Shown in pieces: positions 50,110 through 62,069 of a stretch of 64,000 bases of DNA. The position numbers and the translations under genes are program-made. Source of the DNA: Rhodamnia argentea (Eukaryota; Streptophyta; Magnoliopsida; Myrtales; Myrtaceae); NCBI RefSeq assembly GCF_020921035.1, contig NC_063152.1:28271903-28335902 (forward strand), read 5' to 3'. The stretch's first letter is position 1; every line of letters starts with the position of its first letter. The notes beneath the pieces were generated by a model, which did no database searches, was not told the DNA's origin, and saw only the letters and a list, made by a program, of their open reading frames with translations.

Positions 50110-50590
50110 TCATGAAGGAAAAGTACTCAAAAAGTCCGAAAACTATCACACGTGAGACAATTCCGTTATAAACTTTTCAATTATGCTAATTGAATTTAAT
50201 TAGTGAATTTTAATATAAAAAAATTACTGACGTGAGCGCGGGTCGTCTTACGTGACACGGTTGGCATTAACGTGAATAATTTTTAGACTTTTTAAATATT
50301 TTTTTCTACTTCTTTTACTAAATTTGCATTCTCTTTTTCTTCATTCTTTTAAATGTGGTTTGCAAGCTCGAACGACCCTCGTTGGTCATGGTGAAAAAAA
50401 GAAGGAAAAGAGAAGAAAATATAAAAAAATATATAAAAATGCCAACGTCGGCACGAGATGTGCTACATAGGACGGCCGGCGTCCATATTAGCGATTTTCG
50501 ATTAAAATTATCTAGACAAATTCAATTGACAAAATGTGAAAAGATTTAAAACTGAATTAATATATGTGCAATTGATTTACGATTTTTCTT
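50110..50590. mobile_element. Long-inverted-repeat DNA element (MULE-like)
   Basis: About 70 bp at the left (AAAGTCCGAAAACTATCACA onward, then CTAATTGAATTT) matches the complement of the right end (AAATCGTAAATCAATTGCAC, then GTCAATTGAATTT). The centre holds GGTTTGCAAGCTCGAACGAC followed by A-rich sequence. The right inner part shares GATTTTCG..AAAATT with the fragment at 15905-16345. Boundaries are approximate and no target duplication was seen. Confidence 0.55.
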
Positions 50591-51330
50591 TATACACTTT
50601 TCCCTTTGTCCATGCAAAGTATTTCGTTCTTTGACCACGTAAGATCAACATTAAAACCCTGGTAATTAACGGAGACGATTGCGATGACGTGGGCATCCAC
50701 GGGGAGATCGCATGCCCTTTCCCAAATACAGCACGTGCGTCACGTGGCCAACTTGTGCGGGAGACGCAGCAGCCTCTCTGGCCAATCATGGAATGCATCA
50801 AAACGGCCTTTACGCATATTGCCGCCGACCAATCGGCTCATCAACACGTGCACCCCCCCTCCCACCGTCAAAGATCCACTTTCCTCCTTTTCTATTGGCC
50901 CATCCACAGCCTCCATGTCACAGCCCGTGCAAAATATCAACGCCACCGAACCCCGAAAGGTCTCGCTTAATAGAATGTCAAGAAAGGAAAAAGGAAAATC
51001 TCGAAGAAACATTCTTAGTTTAATTACTACGAGATAAAATCAAAAATAAATTTTCTCAACCGCGCCTTGCTATTCACTCGTTTCTTTCATGTGTTTCGCG
51101 ACGTGTCGGGTGTTATTAGATGAATGTATAATTAATAGCCACCGTGCGGTCTGAATTCAAATTGCGACACGCTTTTGCATTGCTTTGAATTAGTCGGAAT
51201 TACGAACGTGCTCGACTTTTATATTATGAAGATGACGGGTTCTTTACAGTTGGTAAAATTAAATATTCAGTGCGTCCATAGATTTCTACGTAGGAAAATA
51301 AGGAGAAGCCACGCCATTCCGCTTTCCTAA

Positions 51331-51336
51331 TATAAA
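51331..51336 (+). promoter_or_regulatory. TATA box of the BRH1-type RING-H2 gene
   Basis: TATAAA lies 204-209 bases upstream of the start codon. A CT-rich leader including (CT)n at about 51391-51409 follows, a common 5' UTR composition in plants. Confidence 0.65.
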
Positions 51337-51539
51337 CCAGGAGCTACCCACCGCCGAGACAGAAGCTTCCTCTCTCCCCCTCTTCCAAACTCTCTCTCTC
51401 TCTCTCTCTTCGTATTTATACGGGTTGGATAGCAGCCGGCGAAGCAGGAGAAGAAGATCTGAATTCAGAGCCGCCGGAGCAAATTCCTTTCTCGGAAACC
51501 CTTCTTTATTTCTTCTCGCCCGAGAAAACCGCGGAGAAA

Positions 51540-52034
51540 ATGGGATTCCCGCTGGGCTACACGGAGGTCTTCTTGCCGAAGCTCTTCGTCCGCGTCCTCT
51601 GCCTCCTCGGCTTCATCAGGCACCTCATCTTCTCTCTCTTCCACTCCCTCGGCCTCTCCGACTTCCTCGACACCGACGCCGTCTCGTTCCCCGCCGAGTC
51701 CCGGGGGCGGTCGCCGCCCGAGAGCCCGCCCGTCTCGGCCCTCCTGATCCGGGAGATGCTGCCCGTGGTCAAGTTCGAGAGCCTGGTCGACCCGCCCGAG
51801 AGCTGCGCGGTGTGCCTCTACGAGTTCGAGGGCCGGCCGGAGGAGGAGATCAGGTGGTTGAGCAACTGCCGGCACGTCTTCCACAGGGAGTGCCTGGACC
51901 GGTGGATGGACTGCGATCAGGACACTTGTCCTCTATGTAGGACCCAGTTCGTGCCCGATGACATGCGGGAGGAGTTCAATCAACGGCTGCGAGCTGCTTC
52001 TGCGGTTGTCGATTTCGCCATTTCTGAGGACTGA
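51540..52034 (+). CDS. BRH1: BRH1-type RING-H2 E3 ubiquitin ligase
   Basis: A single intronless frame encodes 164 aa. The N-terminus MGFPLGYTEVFLPKLFVRVL, with hydrophobic segments to about residue 36, is the signature of the small BRH1/XERICO-type RING-H2 proteins and suggests membrane association. The RING-H2 finger is complete: Cys89, Cys92, Cys110, His112, His115, Cys118, Cys130 and Cys133, in the C-x2-C-x17-C-x-H-x2-H-x2-C-x11-C-x2-C arrangement, with the conserved Trp122 and Pro131 positions for E2 binding. It would transfer ubiquitin from an E2 to unknown targets. The Arabidopsis relative BRH1 is a brassinosteroid-responsive gene; regulation here is unknown. GC content is clearly higher than in the flanks, as is usual for such single-exon genes. 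Family is certain; orthology to BRH1 is likely. Confidence 0.93.
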   Translation: MGFPLGYTEVFLPKLFVRVLCLLGFIRHLIFSLFHSLGLSDFLDTDAVSFPAESRGRSPPESPPVSALLIREMLPVVKFESLVDPPESCAVCLYEFEGRPEEEIRWLSNCRHVFHRECLDRWMDCDQDTCPLCRTQFVPDDMREEFNQRLRAASAVVDFAISED

Positions 52035-55000
52035 TGATAAGTTCGGCTCTTTCTTTTCTTGAAAGGGTGTGCCGACTCTGGTCTCGCGTTGACTGTTGCT
52101 GACTACGTATGAGATGGTGAGGATTGGGAAGGGTATATAGCGTAAAGTGGGGTAATTGGTAATTAGCCAAAAAAATAATAATAATAACGCAAGTAGCGAT
52201 TTTTTTGTTGGATTAGTTCTTTTAAATTGACTTTCTTCTTTCTTCTGACGTAAAACAAAGACTGGGCTTATACCCAATTTGCTTGACTGAATCCTGCAAC
52301 TTGGAATTCAGATTTAGTACCTTGGGTAGTTCACCCCTCACTGTCGTGTGGGTTCGAAGGGCATTTCATCTTTTTGGTTTTGTAAGTTAGTGCATCGCAT
52401 GTATTAAATTTGTTCAAGAGACAGGACACGATTCCTGTCTACCCATATGAGGTTGTGCTCTGGCCTTATTTAATGTCAGCAATGTTCGGTTGGTGAGGCT
52501 CTTAATGTGAGAGTACTAATAGAAACCAGAAGCAGAGGATAAAAAAGAGGTTCTTTTGATGATGGTGGGCGTTAAAACAGAGCCAGAAAATGAATAAATC
52601 AAGAGAAAAGCAGTGGTGTCTGAGGGAGTTTGTTAAAGTATGGTTAGCAGAGGGCCGGAGGCTCGGCCGATTTGTTTGGATCTTGTCGGCTCCAATGATG
52701 AACTGGTTCAGGACTCAGCCCTTCCCATCTTTTCTAGAATGCAATTTCCAGATCGACCATTGCTTCTTGTTCTCGCTTTTCGCTTTGTATCGATGCATTG
52801 GTGAAAGTTGCGTGGCGAGTGGTGTGATATATGAATTGGGGCTTTGTGCACGACCCATCTCTATCTCAGACTCTGTGACTGAAGTTTTCGCCCGGCCTGT
52901 AAAGTGCTCTGCCCAAAATGAGTCGAGTTCGCATGGGACCTACTCAAATTGAATTGGGTTCTGAAAGCCCTACCTATCGGAGGTTGAAGAAAGAAACCTC
53001 CTACTGTCTGGTGATCTTGCTTTGAAGTTCTAAGTCGGTTCGCGAATCCGTATCCAACAAGACACGTGGGTATCCTTGCGAGAAAGGAAGATGACCCTGT
53101 AGAACAGGTAAACGAGAGAAGATTGTGCCACCTCGAAGCAATTCGGCACCTACCAGCCTGTCCCATGTCCGTATCCGTGAAGGGTTTAATGCTTCGTGTT
53201 AAGCAAACGCACCGATCTAGAAATAGGCACAATTAAATCTGAGGGAGCTTGTACGCATTATTGCGTTGTTTATGCATCTGCTCGTCCTGCTAAATCACCA
53301 ATAAGTTTCCCATCCTCGAACATTGCAAGACTAAAAATCATTCGGTTTCGAAAAGGAAGAAATTTTTCACCAGGCAAGCAACAACCAGCGTCAGTTGATC
53401 TAGATATCGTTCTTCGATCTCCGGCTATTTCTCTACTTCAATAGCCAGCACTGAAAGGCAGTCACCGTCCGGGCATGGTAGCAAAACATGACCGGTTGAA
53501 ACCGACACGCAATGTGCTCTAGGTAGTTGGTACCACTGACCGACTTCATTGAGAGAAAAAGGCCTCATGGTTTTGTTTCAAGTACTATATGAGGAATGCA
53601 GGAACATGTCTACCAAAGCAAAAAGTTACATTAATTTGGCAAACACAGCTATTTCGGACGTGCCTTGTTATCAACATGCTGGTGACTTGTAAGAGATTCG
53701 CGGAATCAGGCAGTAAAATTTCGTGCCTGGTCTTCTTCTGAACTCCAAACAGTTGAGTCTCTAGCTTCTCCAGCTTATCTCATTGCCCATTTACGGTCCT
53801 GGAGGCTACGTCCGTCTGAAAACAGATCTTATGATTCAAGAAGCACACATCTAGAGTAAGGATTTCATGCTAAATTGGGCTGCGCAACTCGCGCTCACAA
53901 CTGATTTAACGTCACGAAGCAGCTTACAGAGCACGAGAAGAAGATCTGCAGAGCACATGTCAGTGGCTTTCAGGCAAATAATCCGCAAAAAATAAAACGT
54001 GGTAGCATAGGCTCATAGCGGTGTACAGAGACGCTCGGTCCTGTGAATCTGGATTTAAATGGCCTCAATATGATCAACGTTAAGCAAAGGTCGATTGCTT
54101 GCTGGGCTTCTTGATCCTTTTGTATTTGCATTTGTAGATGTAACAATTCTAGTTGGGCCTCTCTCATCTGGCCCGACCAAGAACTGAGCTCAAAGGCTCC
54201 CAATTTTTTTTGCCCATTTTGATTTATTTTTCTCTGGAAGAACAGTAAAAAACAGAGAATTACTCACCACTTTTTAGATTCAAATCAAACTTACAAAATT
54301 TCCTTGGAGCATACCCTACCCTCACTGCGATTCTCTCTGAGAAGTTTTGGGGTCCAGTTCTATTTTAGAAAGAGCTAAAACATTGGAAAGGGAAAAACTT
54401 TGACAAAGCAAGAAGAGAACGGGAAAAGTAGGGGAGATTCTATGACCTAGCCCGTCTTTCTCGTTCTCATGCGGAACAAAACAAGAAACAGTAGATTGTA
54501 AGAAAGCTCGGGTCTGCACGCACTGCGACTGTTTCCTCTGAGGCACGAGCCTTGTCAGATGAACAAAGCCTTTCTTTCTTGCTTATAAAAAGCGATTGAT
54601 AGGAGTCCCCACCTCCCCAGTCCCAGCATCAACACATACACACACGTTTATACCTGCGCCGCTGCGCGTCTATCTTAAAAGGAGGAGGACAAAATAATAA
54701 AGAGATTTCCTAGGGCAGTGAATCCTTTTCAAGTACCCCTACAAGGTCAGTTCCATAGACTCCTATGTTTCAAGTTAAAAATACATTCAATCTTGGTTAT
54801 TCCCCTTAACCTGGGGGAGGAAAGAAGGGGTTATCGCTGTGATGACAGCTGATCCCAAAAGTACAAAAATAGCCCGCCAATGGATTCGGTCTTTGCTCCG
54901 ATTCCATGTCTTCCACAAGTGTTCTGACAATGCTTCTTTCGCGTTTTGCATTTCTCAGCCAACTGAATCAATCATATGCTCTTCACTTAAGACATGTTGA

Positions 55001-55509
55001 CCTCCAAGACAGCTCGTGAAGAATACTGCGTCAGCAGCTCTTTTTTTAGCTGCCCATCTTCGCCGCATCATTGGATAGTGATTAGCTCTGTTGCATTGCT
55101 ACTCTGCAACTGGGGTTTGGAAGGAAGAAGGAGCTCTACATCTGGAGGAGCCCTGACGATACGAAGGTCAAAGGTCATGCGCAGACTGACGCGTGAAAGG
55201 GACTGAAAAGCGACGAGCATGTTAAGATCAGAGGTCGCCTCCCCGCACAACACTTCGCCGGCTTATCATTAGTTTATGGACCGATGTTCTCCCAAATAAC
55301 CCCATCTTCTGCTAGGTTTATTCTCGTTACTCACGTTGCGCTGAGCGAAAAATGGATACGAGGTTAGATAAGCCTCACTTTCGAGTTGCCTCTCTGGTCA
55401 AATTTTCTTATGGTAGCTCATGTTGGAGTTGGTGAATACTTCGGGAATCTTTGTTTCTCACACACGCTCACGCGAGTTTAGGGAAACCGAAGTATGATCC
55501 GACGACATG

Positions 55510-55860
55510 TGAACCTTGCGCATGGGATGCGGGGGCTCGGGGGCAGCTCCCCCGAAACCTCAACGAATTTGGGCTTTTGTCTAAGTTAGCCCATTTATTG
55601 AGAGATTAAAAGGGTATGGGATAGATTAGGTTTTTAACCTGTTTAGGGCATATAAATATTTGCTTGTTTTTGCTGATTATTTTAACGAGTTGTGCGGCTA
55701 TAAACCTAAAACTATGGTGAGATCTCTTTGCGGGACGTATCCCTATTCAAGGGTAAACCTGGTAAACCGTGCGTCGTCTATTTTTTCTTCTATTATCTGT
55801 ACGATCATTCTAAATCGATTTGCGATACATCCTTTCAGCTCGGAGGCAAACATTTTCTTG
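55510..55860 (+). mobile_element. Probable Ty1/copia LTR fragment
   Basis: A sequence typical of plant copia LTRs is present: GGGATGCGGGGGCTCGGGGG (with the hyphenated palindrome CGGGGGCAGCTCCCCCG), then TTAGGTTTTTAACC, TATAAATA, GTGAGATCTCTTTGCGGGAC, and TTCTTCTATTATCTGTACGA. No internal retrotransposon genes adjoin it, and I could not establish exact ends or a 5-bp duplication. Confidence 0.4.
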
Positions 55861-58819
55861 TGACGGAAAACATTTGAGATCTTAACCATGTCTAAAGCTG
55901 AAACTTGACGTAGGAAAACGATTGAATTTTAAAGGGACGGTATGATGAGTCTCTCAAGAAGGATATGGCATAATTTTTCTGTTCGTGCACAGGATAAAAA
56001 CTGCACCATTTGCAGTAAAGCAGTGATGCGCACCTTCAGAAATATATATATATAAAATTTTCTAAGCGACATGATTGCTGCCCTGCTTTTGATTCCTTGG
56101 AGCATACTATAAAGTACAAGCAACTTAAAAAATTGTTTTTTCATGGAAACATAGAGAAGTATGGAGAAGAGAGAAAAGGCTTTTTGTCCTTAGTGAGTCT
56201 TTGCAATGTAAGTTAGAGGAAGTTCATGCTTGAACTTTGATAACAAACCCTAATAGTTTGTGGGTGAGGAAGCTGTACATGCCATTATTGATGAGAAAGG
56301 AAGCTCATTTCCAACGTCCAGAGGAAGAACGTGCGATGAAGATGTTCGTTGTAATAGAGAGTGGAAAACTCTATTTAGCTGCTCTCTGCTAGTGGATAAG
56401 AAACTACCAAGAGAAAGCGAAGGGATAAGATGCTTTGATCCAAATGATGGCACGGGATTATGAAATTTGCCTTGCTTTTTTAACTAGAATGGCTCCAACT
56501 TGCGGTCGCTCGGCTTGGCAAGGTATGTCCCACGACGATGCTTATTTTAATTTTTATTTTTCAGATCTAAGTTTATTTTATTGTTTTCCCAAGCAAAGAG
56601 AAGTCACACGGACGATACGCAAATAAAGTATTTTATCCCGTCCCCCTTACCTCGATTTCTTTTGTGCGCCTTTGCCAATGGACACGTACCTCTTGAAATT
56701 CACCCATTGTCTTCAATTCTTCCCCTCCTTATTTGTAGATGTCAAGTGTTGTTTCTCCACGCTCAGTTCTTGCTCTTTTTCCTTGATCGTTGACGACGAT
56801 GACGACGACGACATCAAGAAGACAAAAGCGATAAATGGAAGTAGCGATTGCATTGGAGCAGGCCATTTTCCGCGGCATGCTCGAGCATATTGGAAACCGA
56901 TCGGCCTCGCCACAGCCCCGAACTGTTGGGCCCTTGTGTACATCATGGACCGAAAAGCCTACAAACGAAGTAAGCAAAAAAGAACGGCTGATCACGACAG
57001 ACTGCACTCGGGAATCGAACTCAGTGTCCATTTTCTTGGAGGTTTTCTCATGGTACAATGTCTTAAAGCTTGCCATGAGGAATTACGAGCGAATCGAACT
57101 CAAGGGTGTCCTCGTGCCGGCCCAATCATATGATGTTTTCTCCGGATTTTTATTTTTTTGAACCCGAAAAAGGACGATGAAAAGTCAACGCGGATCAAAT
57201 CACCTGAAGCTCATCCACCAGTCCAACTTATCGACTTCATTTTGCCTCTTTGACGTCCAGCTTGGTTACATGCTCGTGTTATCGAGTTCAGAAAAGCCCT
57301 TGCACGGATAAGGTCTTGAGGAAGAACAAAATTCCTTGTGGAATCTTGGCTATGTGATCAACAAACATCTCCAGAGAACCTACAAGCATTGGCAGCATCG
57401 CAAATTACCGTTTGACGAACATGATGGACGCGCATGCGAAATAAATGACGCGGAACCTAATTTCGATATCATGTCAGAAACTTCGACTCGGAAAGCTTAA
57501 ATTGATACGTAGATGTAGACGGCACGTACATAAAGAGCATATAAACCACACGGTCAAGCGATGTGGGATGTTTCGACAATTTCAAAGTCGGATTTTCGAG
57601 CGGAGCGATGACAAAAAAAAATGTACGTGATTCCATAGATAATCTAAAGCGTAATTGCCTTAAGTAGCAAAGACTAAGCCGAATGAACGTGAGAATCTGC
57701 CCCAAAGCCCATGATTTACTAGGGACAACAAGATCGTCCAGAGAACACGAAACCTTGCAATTGGGCATCAGATTCTATTTACATGGCTGTGCGCCGCGCA
57801 ATATGTACACGCGCGCGCGCGCATCTCCTATATTTACCCTTGAAAGAAAGAAAGGGAAAACAAGGAAAGGCAGCCTTCCATTTCACCTTATGTCGTGCGG
57901 GGCCCGCGTGTACACTCATCAAGATCCTTTCGCCGTTGCGGGCCAGCGTGTTTGCCACATCCCAACTCGCCGAGATTGGACTCCGGCGCGTGCACCGCAC
58001 GGCCCCACGCCACCCCCCTTTTCCCCCTCGGCTGTTTCCCCCAAATTTTTCAACCGGGTAATCACTTCAATGGCGTGCAAGCATCGAGCGAAGGCAAATT
58101 CTATCCTCGTGGAGAGAATTAGCAGCATGTCACATATTTTATGCGCTTTGTTCGCGTGCACAAATCATTTATTTATTTAAGGTGTAAAAAAGTCTTTACA
58201 TAAAGACACTCGTAAGTACTGCTCGGATCGCACGGACCTATCCGATTCGATTCAAATTCTAGCCTGCCGTTTCCTTCCGCACAATGAGTTTAGCCCGAAA
58301 TAGCAAAAGAGGGCAACTTCTCGTTTCGGTGACGCTCATTACTGTGCACCGCACAACTCGGGAAACTAAAATCCGAACGAACCTTTCAAAGATGACCCAT
58401 CTCTTAAAGGAGGTCAGCCGTTTCACGCATGGCCCCGGGAGGGGGGCCTCGAACTCCAATAAGAATTTAGGCCGGGCAAGTCTCGTACGGATTAGGGTTT
58501 CGGGGAACCCTAATATCTCAAGACGCACAGGGAGAGAGGGCGGGAGGGACACGCTCGGATTCATCAAACTTTAGGGTGGGAGCCCGCCGTACGTGATTTG
58601 TCTGCATCGGAAAACAAATTTCACAAAGATGTTTTTAAGACAAAGGGAAGGGGAGGATGACGTGTCGTGGTTTTTGGCGTCCCTCGGTTATATAATATGA
58701 TAGGGGGAGGGGGGCGTCAAAGGATAGAAAAAAGGAGAGGGAGGAGGAGGAGGAGGAGGAAGAGGAGGGGCATGAAAACCTAAAGGCCAAATAATAACGC
58801 ATCGCCGAGAAAGCAAAAC

Positions 58820-58910
58820 CCACCCCCACCCCAACCCCAACCCCAGCCCCAGTCCCAGTCCCAGTCCCAGTCCGAGCCCCAGCCCGAACCCGAGCCCCAG
58901 CCCCCCCACC
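58820..58910. repeat. C-rich hexamer array (CCCCAA/CCCAGT type)
   Basis: About 14 degenerate hexamers (CCCCAA, CCCCAG, TCCCAG, CCCGAA) follow one another 300-390 bases upstream of the WRC start codon. The minus strand is correspondingly G-rich with regularly spaced GGG/GGGG runs. Confidence 0.9.
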
Positions 58911-59209
58911 ATGTTTTAATCACCAAAAACCCTCCTCTCCTCTCATTATCGACTTCTGTGTCTCTCTCTCTCTCTCTGGTCTGAGATCTGCAAAGCCACA
59001 ATCCAACCAAATTCAGGGGGGGGAGACGCAGTGCCAGAAATTGAAAGCCCAGAAAATTATTTACTTCTTTTTTTTTATATATATATATATCTCTGCTGAA
59101 AATCCCTTTTTCGGATCCATCCATCCATCCATCCATATCCATCTCGTGTATTTATCCCTAGGCGGGGGCGCGCATCATCGTCGTCGCCATCATCATCATC
59201 ATCATCATC

Positions 59210-60752
59210 ATGAGGATTCGCAAGAACGCCAAGCTCTCCTCCGTCCTCCGCTCCCAAGCCGCGCCGCCGGAGGCCCCCCTCCCCTCCCACGTCTGCCTCC
59301 TCAACCAGTCGCCCTGGGACGTCCTCCCCTTCTCCTTCCCCGACGCTCTCCCTCCCTCCTCCTCCTCCCTCCCCCAGGTCCGTCCTCCTCCTCCTCCTCT
59401 TCCCTCCTTCGCTTCGCAGATCTGCGACGCGCCTTTTCTCCTCGACTGTTCTTTTTCTCCTTTTTTTTTTTTAGCTGTTTCGCTGCCGCCTGCATTTTTC
59501 TCTCCTTTTTGGTGTTTGTGTGTGTGTGTGTTTCCCAGTCTCCCGATTCGTAGGGTTTTTCGATTCGGGCCCCCGCCAGCTAGGGTTTCTCTGTAGCCCC
59601 GTGATTTTTCCCTTTTCCTTCGTGCATTTACCTCGGAATGAACGATTAGGTCCATCTCCTTCTCCTTCTCCACCTATTATTCTTGTGCCTGCTCGTTATT
59701 TTTTCCTTCTGGTTCCCACCATTTTCGCAGCAGCTCGATGGAGGAGAGGATAGCTTCACCGCCAATGGCAGCAGCTTCTGCGATTCCCTCGGAGCCGTCG
59801 ACAGGTAAATATTAATCTGCCTCCTTCCTCAAATTGAAAGGTCTCCCCGATTTCCTGCGCATTCAATCGTCTCCTTCCAGCAAAGTAGGGTTTTGTATTA
59901 TCGTCCCTAAATAGGTCGATCGTCTAGCTTCGATTGCGCGAAATTTGTTTGCGGATGGCCAACGTTGGGACCTGCGAGGAGTTTGCGATTCAAACATTGT
60001 GATTATTTCGCAGCAGCGTCGCCTCGATGATGGCGGTGGACGCCGTAGACGAGACGATTATCGTCAGCAAACTCGGAGGCCGCGCCTACGACCGCATGAA
60101 TATCGAGGATAGGACGAACATCAGCAGCTACGAAGCTCAAAATGGAGGCGATTTCGATGGCGATTTCAGCTTCAAGGTGTGCTGCAACAAGACCGACGGC
60201 AAGCGGTGGCAATGCAAGAAGGACGCCGTGGACGGCCACTACTTGTGCCAGCATCACCTGTCGCAGCTCAAGTCCTACATTACTACTGCTGCTGCTGACG
60301 AGGAGGAGGAGGAGGACGATAGCAACGCCGCATATGCCGGCGACTCCGCCTCCAGAAAGCTGGACAAGTCCTCCGCCTCCACTGGCCGTCGCGGTAGGCC
60401 CCGCGGGGCGAAGAAGAACTCTTCCTCCTCGGCGGCGGTGGCTGCGGCTGCTGCTGCGAGCTCGAACCAGTTCTACTATTACTCCGGCTTCGGGCCGTCC
60501 TGGGGCAAGAGGCGCAGCAGCGGGAGGGCCGGGGACCAGCCGCGGAGGCCGGAGGGGAGGGCGGGGGGCAGCCCCCAGCCGACTCCGCCGCGGATCGGCG
60601 GCGAGGGGATCGATTACGTGGATTACCACATGGACGACGACGACGAAGAGGTGGAGGAGGAGGAGGACGACGACGACGACGACGGAGGAGACAGCGGGAA
60701 GAAGCGGATGAGGAAGCCGGTGAAGGCGCGATCGCTGAAGTCGCTCATGTGA
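59210..60752 (+). CDS. WRC-domain nuclear protein (GRF-related zinc finger)
   Basis: Three exons: 59210-59377, 59731-59804 and 60014-60752, giving 981 bp and 326 aa. The exon 2 and 3 acceptors each have a CAGCAG tandem acceptor, so the first residue may vary by one codon. The start MRIRKNAKLSSVL is basic, and PWDVLPFSFPD follows, as in plant WRC proteins lacking the QLQ domain of growth-regulating factors. The WRC motif is complete: Cys138, Cys148, Cys159 and His162 (C-x9-C-x10-C-x2-H) within CCNKTDGKRWQCKK, a DNA-binding/nuclear-localising zinc motif. Downstream are Ala/Ser-rich, Gly/Arg-rich and acidic (Asp/Glu runs near 290-305) segments and a conserved basic end, KKRMRKPVKARSLKSLM. Probable nuclear transcription-related protein; specific function unknown. 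Confidence 0.88.
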
Positions 60753-61828
60753 AGTAAATTCTATAACATCGTTTGGGATTTTGGATCGTGGGTTTATGGT
60801 TACGGTGGTTGGTTCGCTCGCATTGCGCTGGAGATTATCGCGAACGAGAGATTGCAGCGTTTTTCTGCAGTGTTTAGGGTTAAGGGGGCGTGGTTTTTTT
60901 CAGTCGATTTTTCTCTCTTTTTTTTTTTTTTTTTTTTTCAAGGAGCGAAAAAAAGAAAGATGGTTGGGGGCTGTGTAACTTGAGCGGGGTGAGGATAGCG
61001 TTTCCTTCGCAAATGCTAATAGTAGTAGGAGGAGTTGGGGGGGTGGGGATTGTCTAGGGCGTGAATGGAGCAGACTCGCTCTCAGCGACTGTTTTGGTCA
61101 ATCTAAGGGCAATATCGTAATTTCTCCTTCTCCCGTATTCTAAAACATTTCTGGTGGTTCGCGTTTCGTTTCGTTTCGTTGCGTTGGTGTTGGAAGTGCC
61201 GTGACGTGGCACGACATGAGGCGGAGCCTCCTTTTTTTTCTCTTTTTTTTGTTGTCCCCCCCGCTCTAAACGATTTGATTATTAAAAAGGAATCCCCGAA
61301 TTCCGACCAAGAACTAATTAATTAATCGAGTATTGGAAAATGAAATAAAATAAAGCGAATAGACTCGTTCGGTGCCATGGAAAATTGCCTCTACAATCTA
61401 CATATATAGCTCTTTAGAAGAAGCAATTATGATAAAAATATTAAATAAATTCACTCTGCGAATGGCTATAGGGTGCGGACGATAGAATTAGCAATCGTTT
61501 CATAAAAAAAGATTAGATTTCTTTGGATTATAATGATTTCGTAACCAAACTAAGAAAGATGCAAATGATTAGGATCGACTCGTGCCCTTGTGATTTAGAT
61601 AACAGAGCCATAGTGACTAGAGGGGACTTCAAAGCGAAAGTTTTGATTTGTCCACGACAATCAACATAGGATGTATGAAAATCTGTAATGGTTTGTCATT
61701 CGGGAATAAATGTCTACGCCATTCCTATTTCTCTAATGTGGGTGAAAAAAGCCCAAGAGAAAAACACATTGATCATTGCTCACAAGGCCCCAATTCTCGA
61801 TCAAAGAGGACACCAAAGGCTTATTATG

Positions 61829-62069
61829 GGGCATGGCGCGTTTGGTGAGCTTTGAGCTCTTTGGCCTTAAGGCATAAGCTGGTTGAAGGTTCAAAACCCT
61901 CCAAATGCGTTTCTCGAACTTAAGTGAGGGGCCCTTCTTGGTGGGCTGCGGGGCTAGCCTCCCTCCGGGTATAGTCGTCGTCGGAAAGGGTCTTCGCCGC
62001 CCTTCGGGTGATGGTGAGTTGATCCGATTACGACCGGCGGATTCTGGATTATCAAAAAAAAAAAAAAAG
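61829..62069 (+). mobile_element. SINE sharing its core with the RIC1-intron SINE
   Basis: Flanking repeats AAGGCTTATTATG (from 61816) and AAGCTTATTATG (from 62070) are near-identical target duplications. The head has a box B-like AGGTTCAAAACCCTCC (from about 61888) and the element ends in a 16-base A-run. The core GGTGGGCTGCGGGGCTAG at about 61938-61957 matches GGTGGGTTGCTGGGCTAG in the SINE at 41333 (minus strand). Confidence 0.8.

Larger units (their letters stand above)
42079..51330. other. Repeat-rich intergenic region between RIC1-like and BRH1-type genes
   Basis: No gene is supportable in these 9.2 kb. Mapped contents are two related MITEs (43250, 44181), a hAT-like inverted-repeat element (44587), a SINE (46419), a (GA)n run (47771-47799), a GC-rich GGTGGCGGT stretch at 47830-47880, a CGCGAT triplicate at 48248-48262, and a long-inverted-repeat element (50110). 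Sequence at 48960-49340 with TCCGAAA-type motifs and a TATATATAGG has the look of an LTR, but I could not bound it. Confidence 0.55.
52035..59209. other. Intergenic between BRH1-type and WRC genes
   Basis: I see no supportable gene in these 7.2 kb, apart from UTRs and promoter sequence. Contents noted: a probable copia-type LTR fragment (55510-55860), a (GAC)n-like triplet stretch near 56790-56815, alternating CG/CA purine-pyrimidine sequence at 57808-57822, GGA repeats at 58738-58768, a C-rich hexamer array (58820-58910), a TA run at 59078-59091 and CATC repeats at 59118-59137. The last 500 bases probably hold the WRC gene leader (possible TATA at 58690). Confidence 0.5.

Noticed and set aside
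53970..54203. 77-codon minus-strand frame with a Gln/Glu-rich helical stretch (QMQIQKDQEAQQ)
   Set aside because: Suggestive of a coiled coil, but too short, with no flanking exons I can join and no family match; not supportable as a gene.
56672..57133. 153-codon open frame with an Asp run
   Set aside because: The Asp run comes from a GAC-type triplet repeat; the rest has no recognisable domain and overlaps open frames on both strands.
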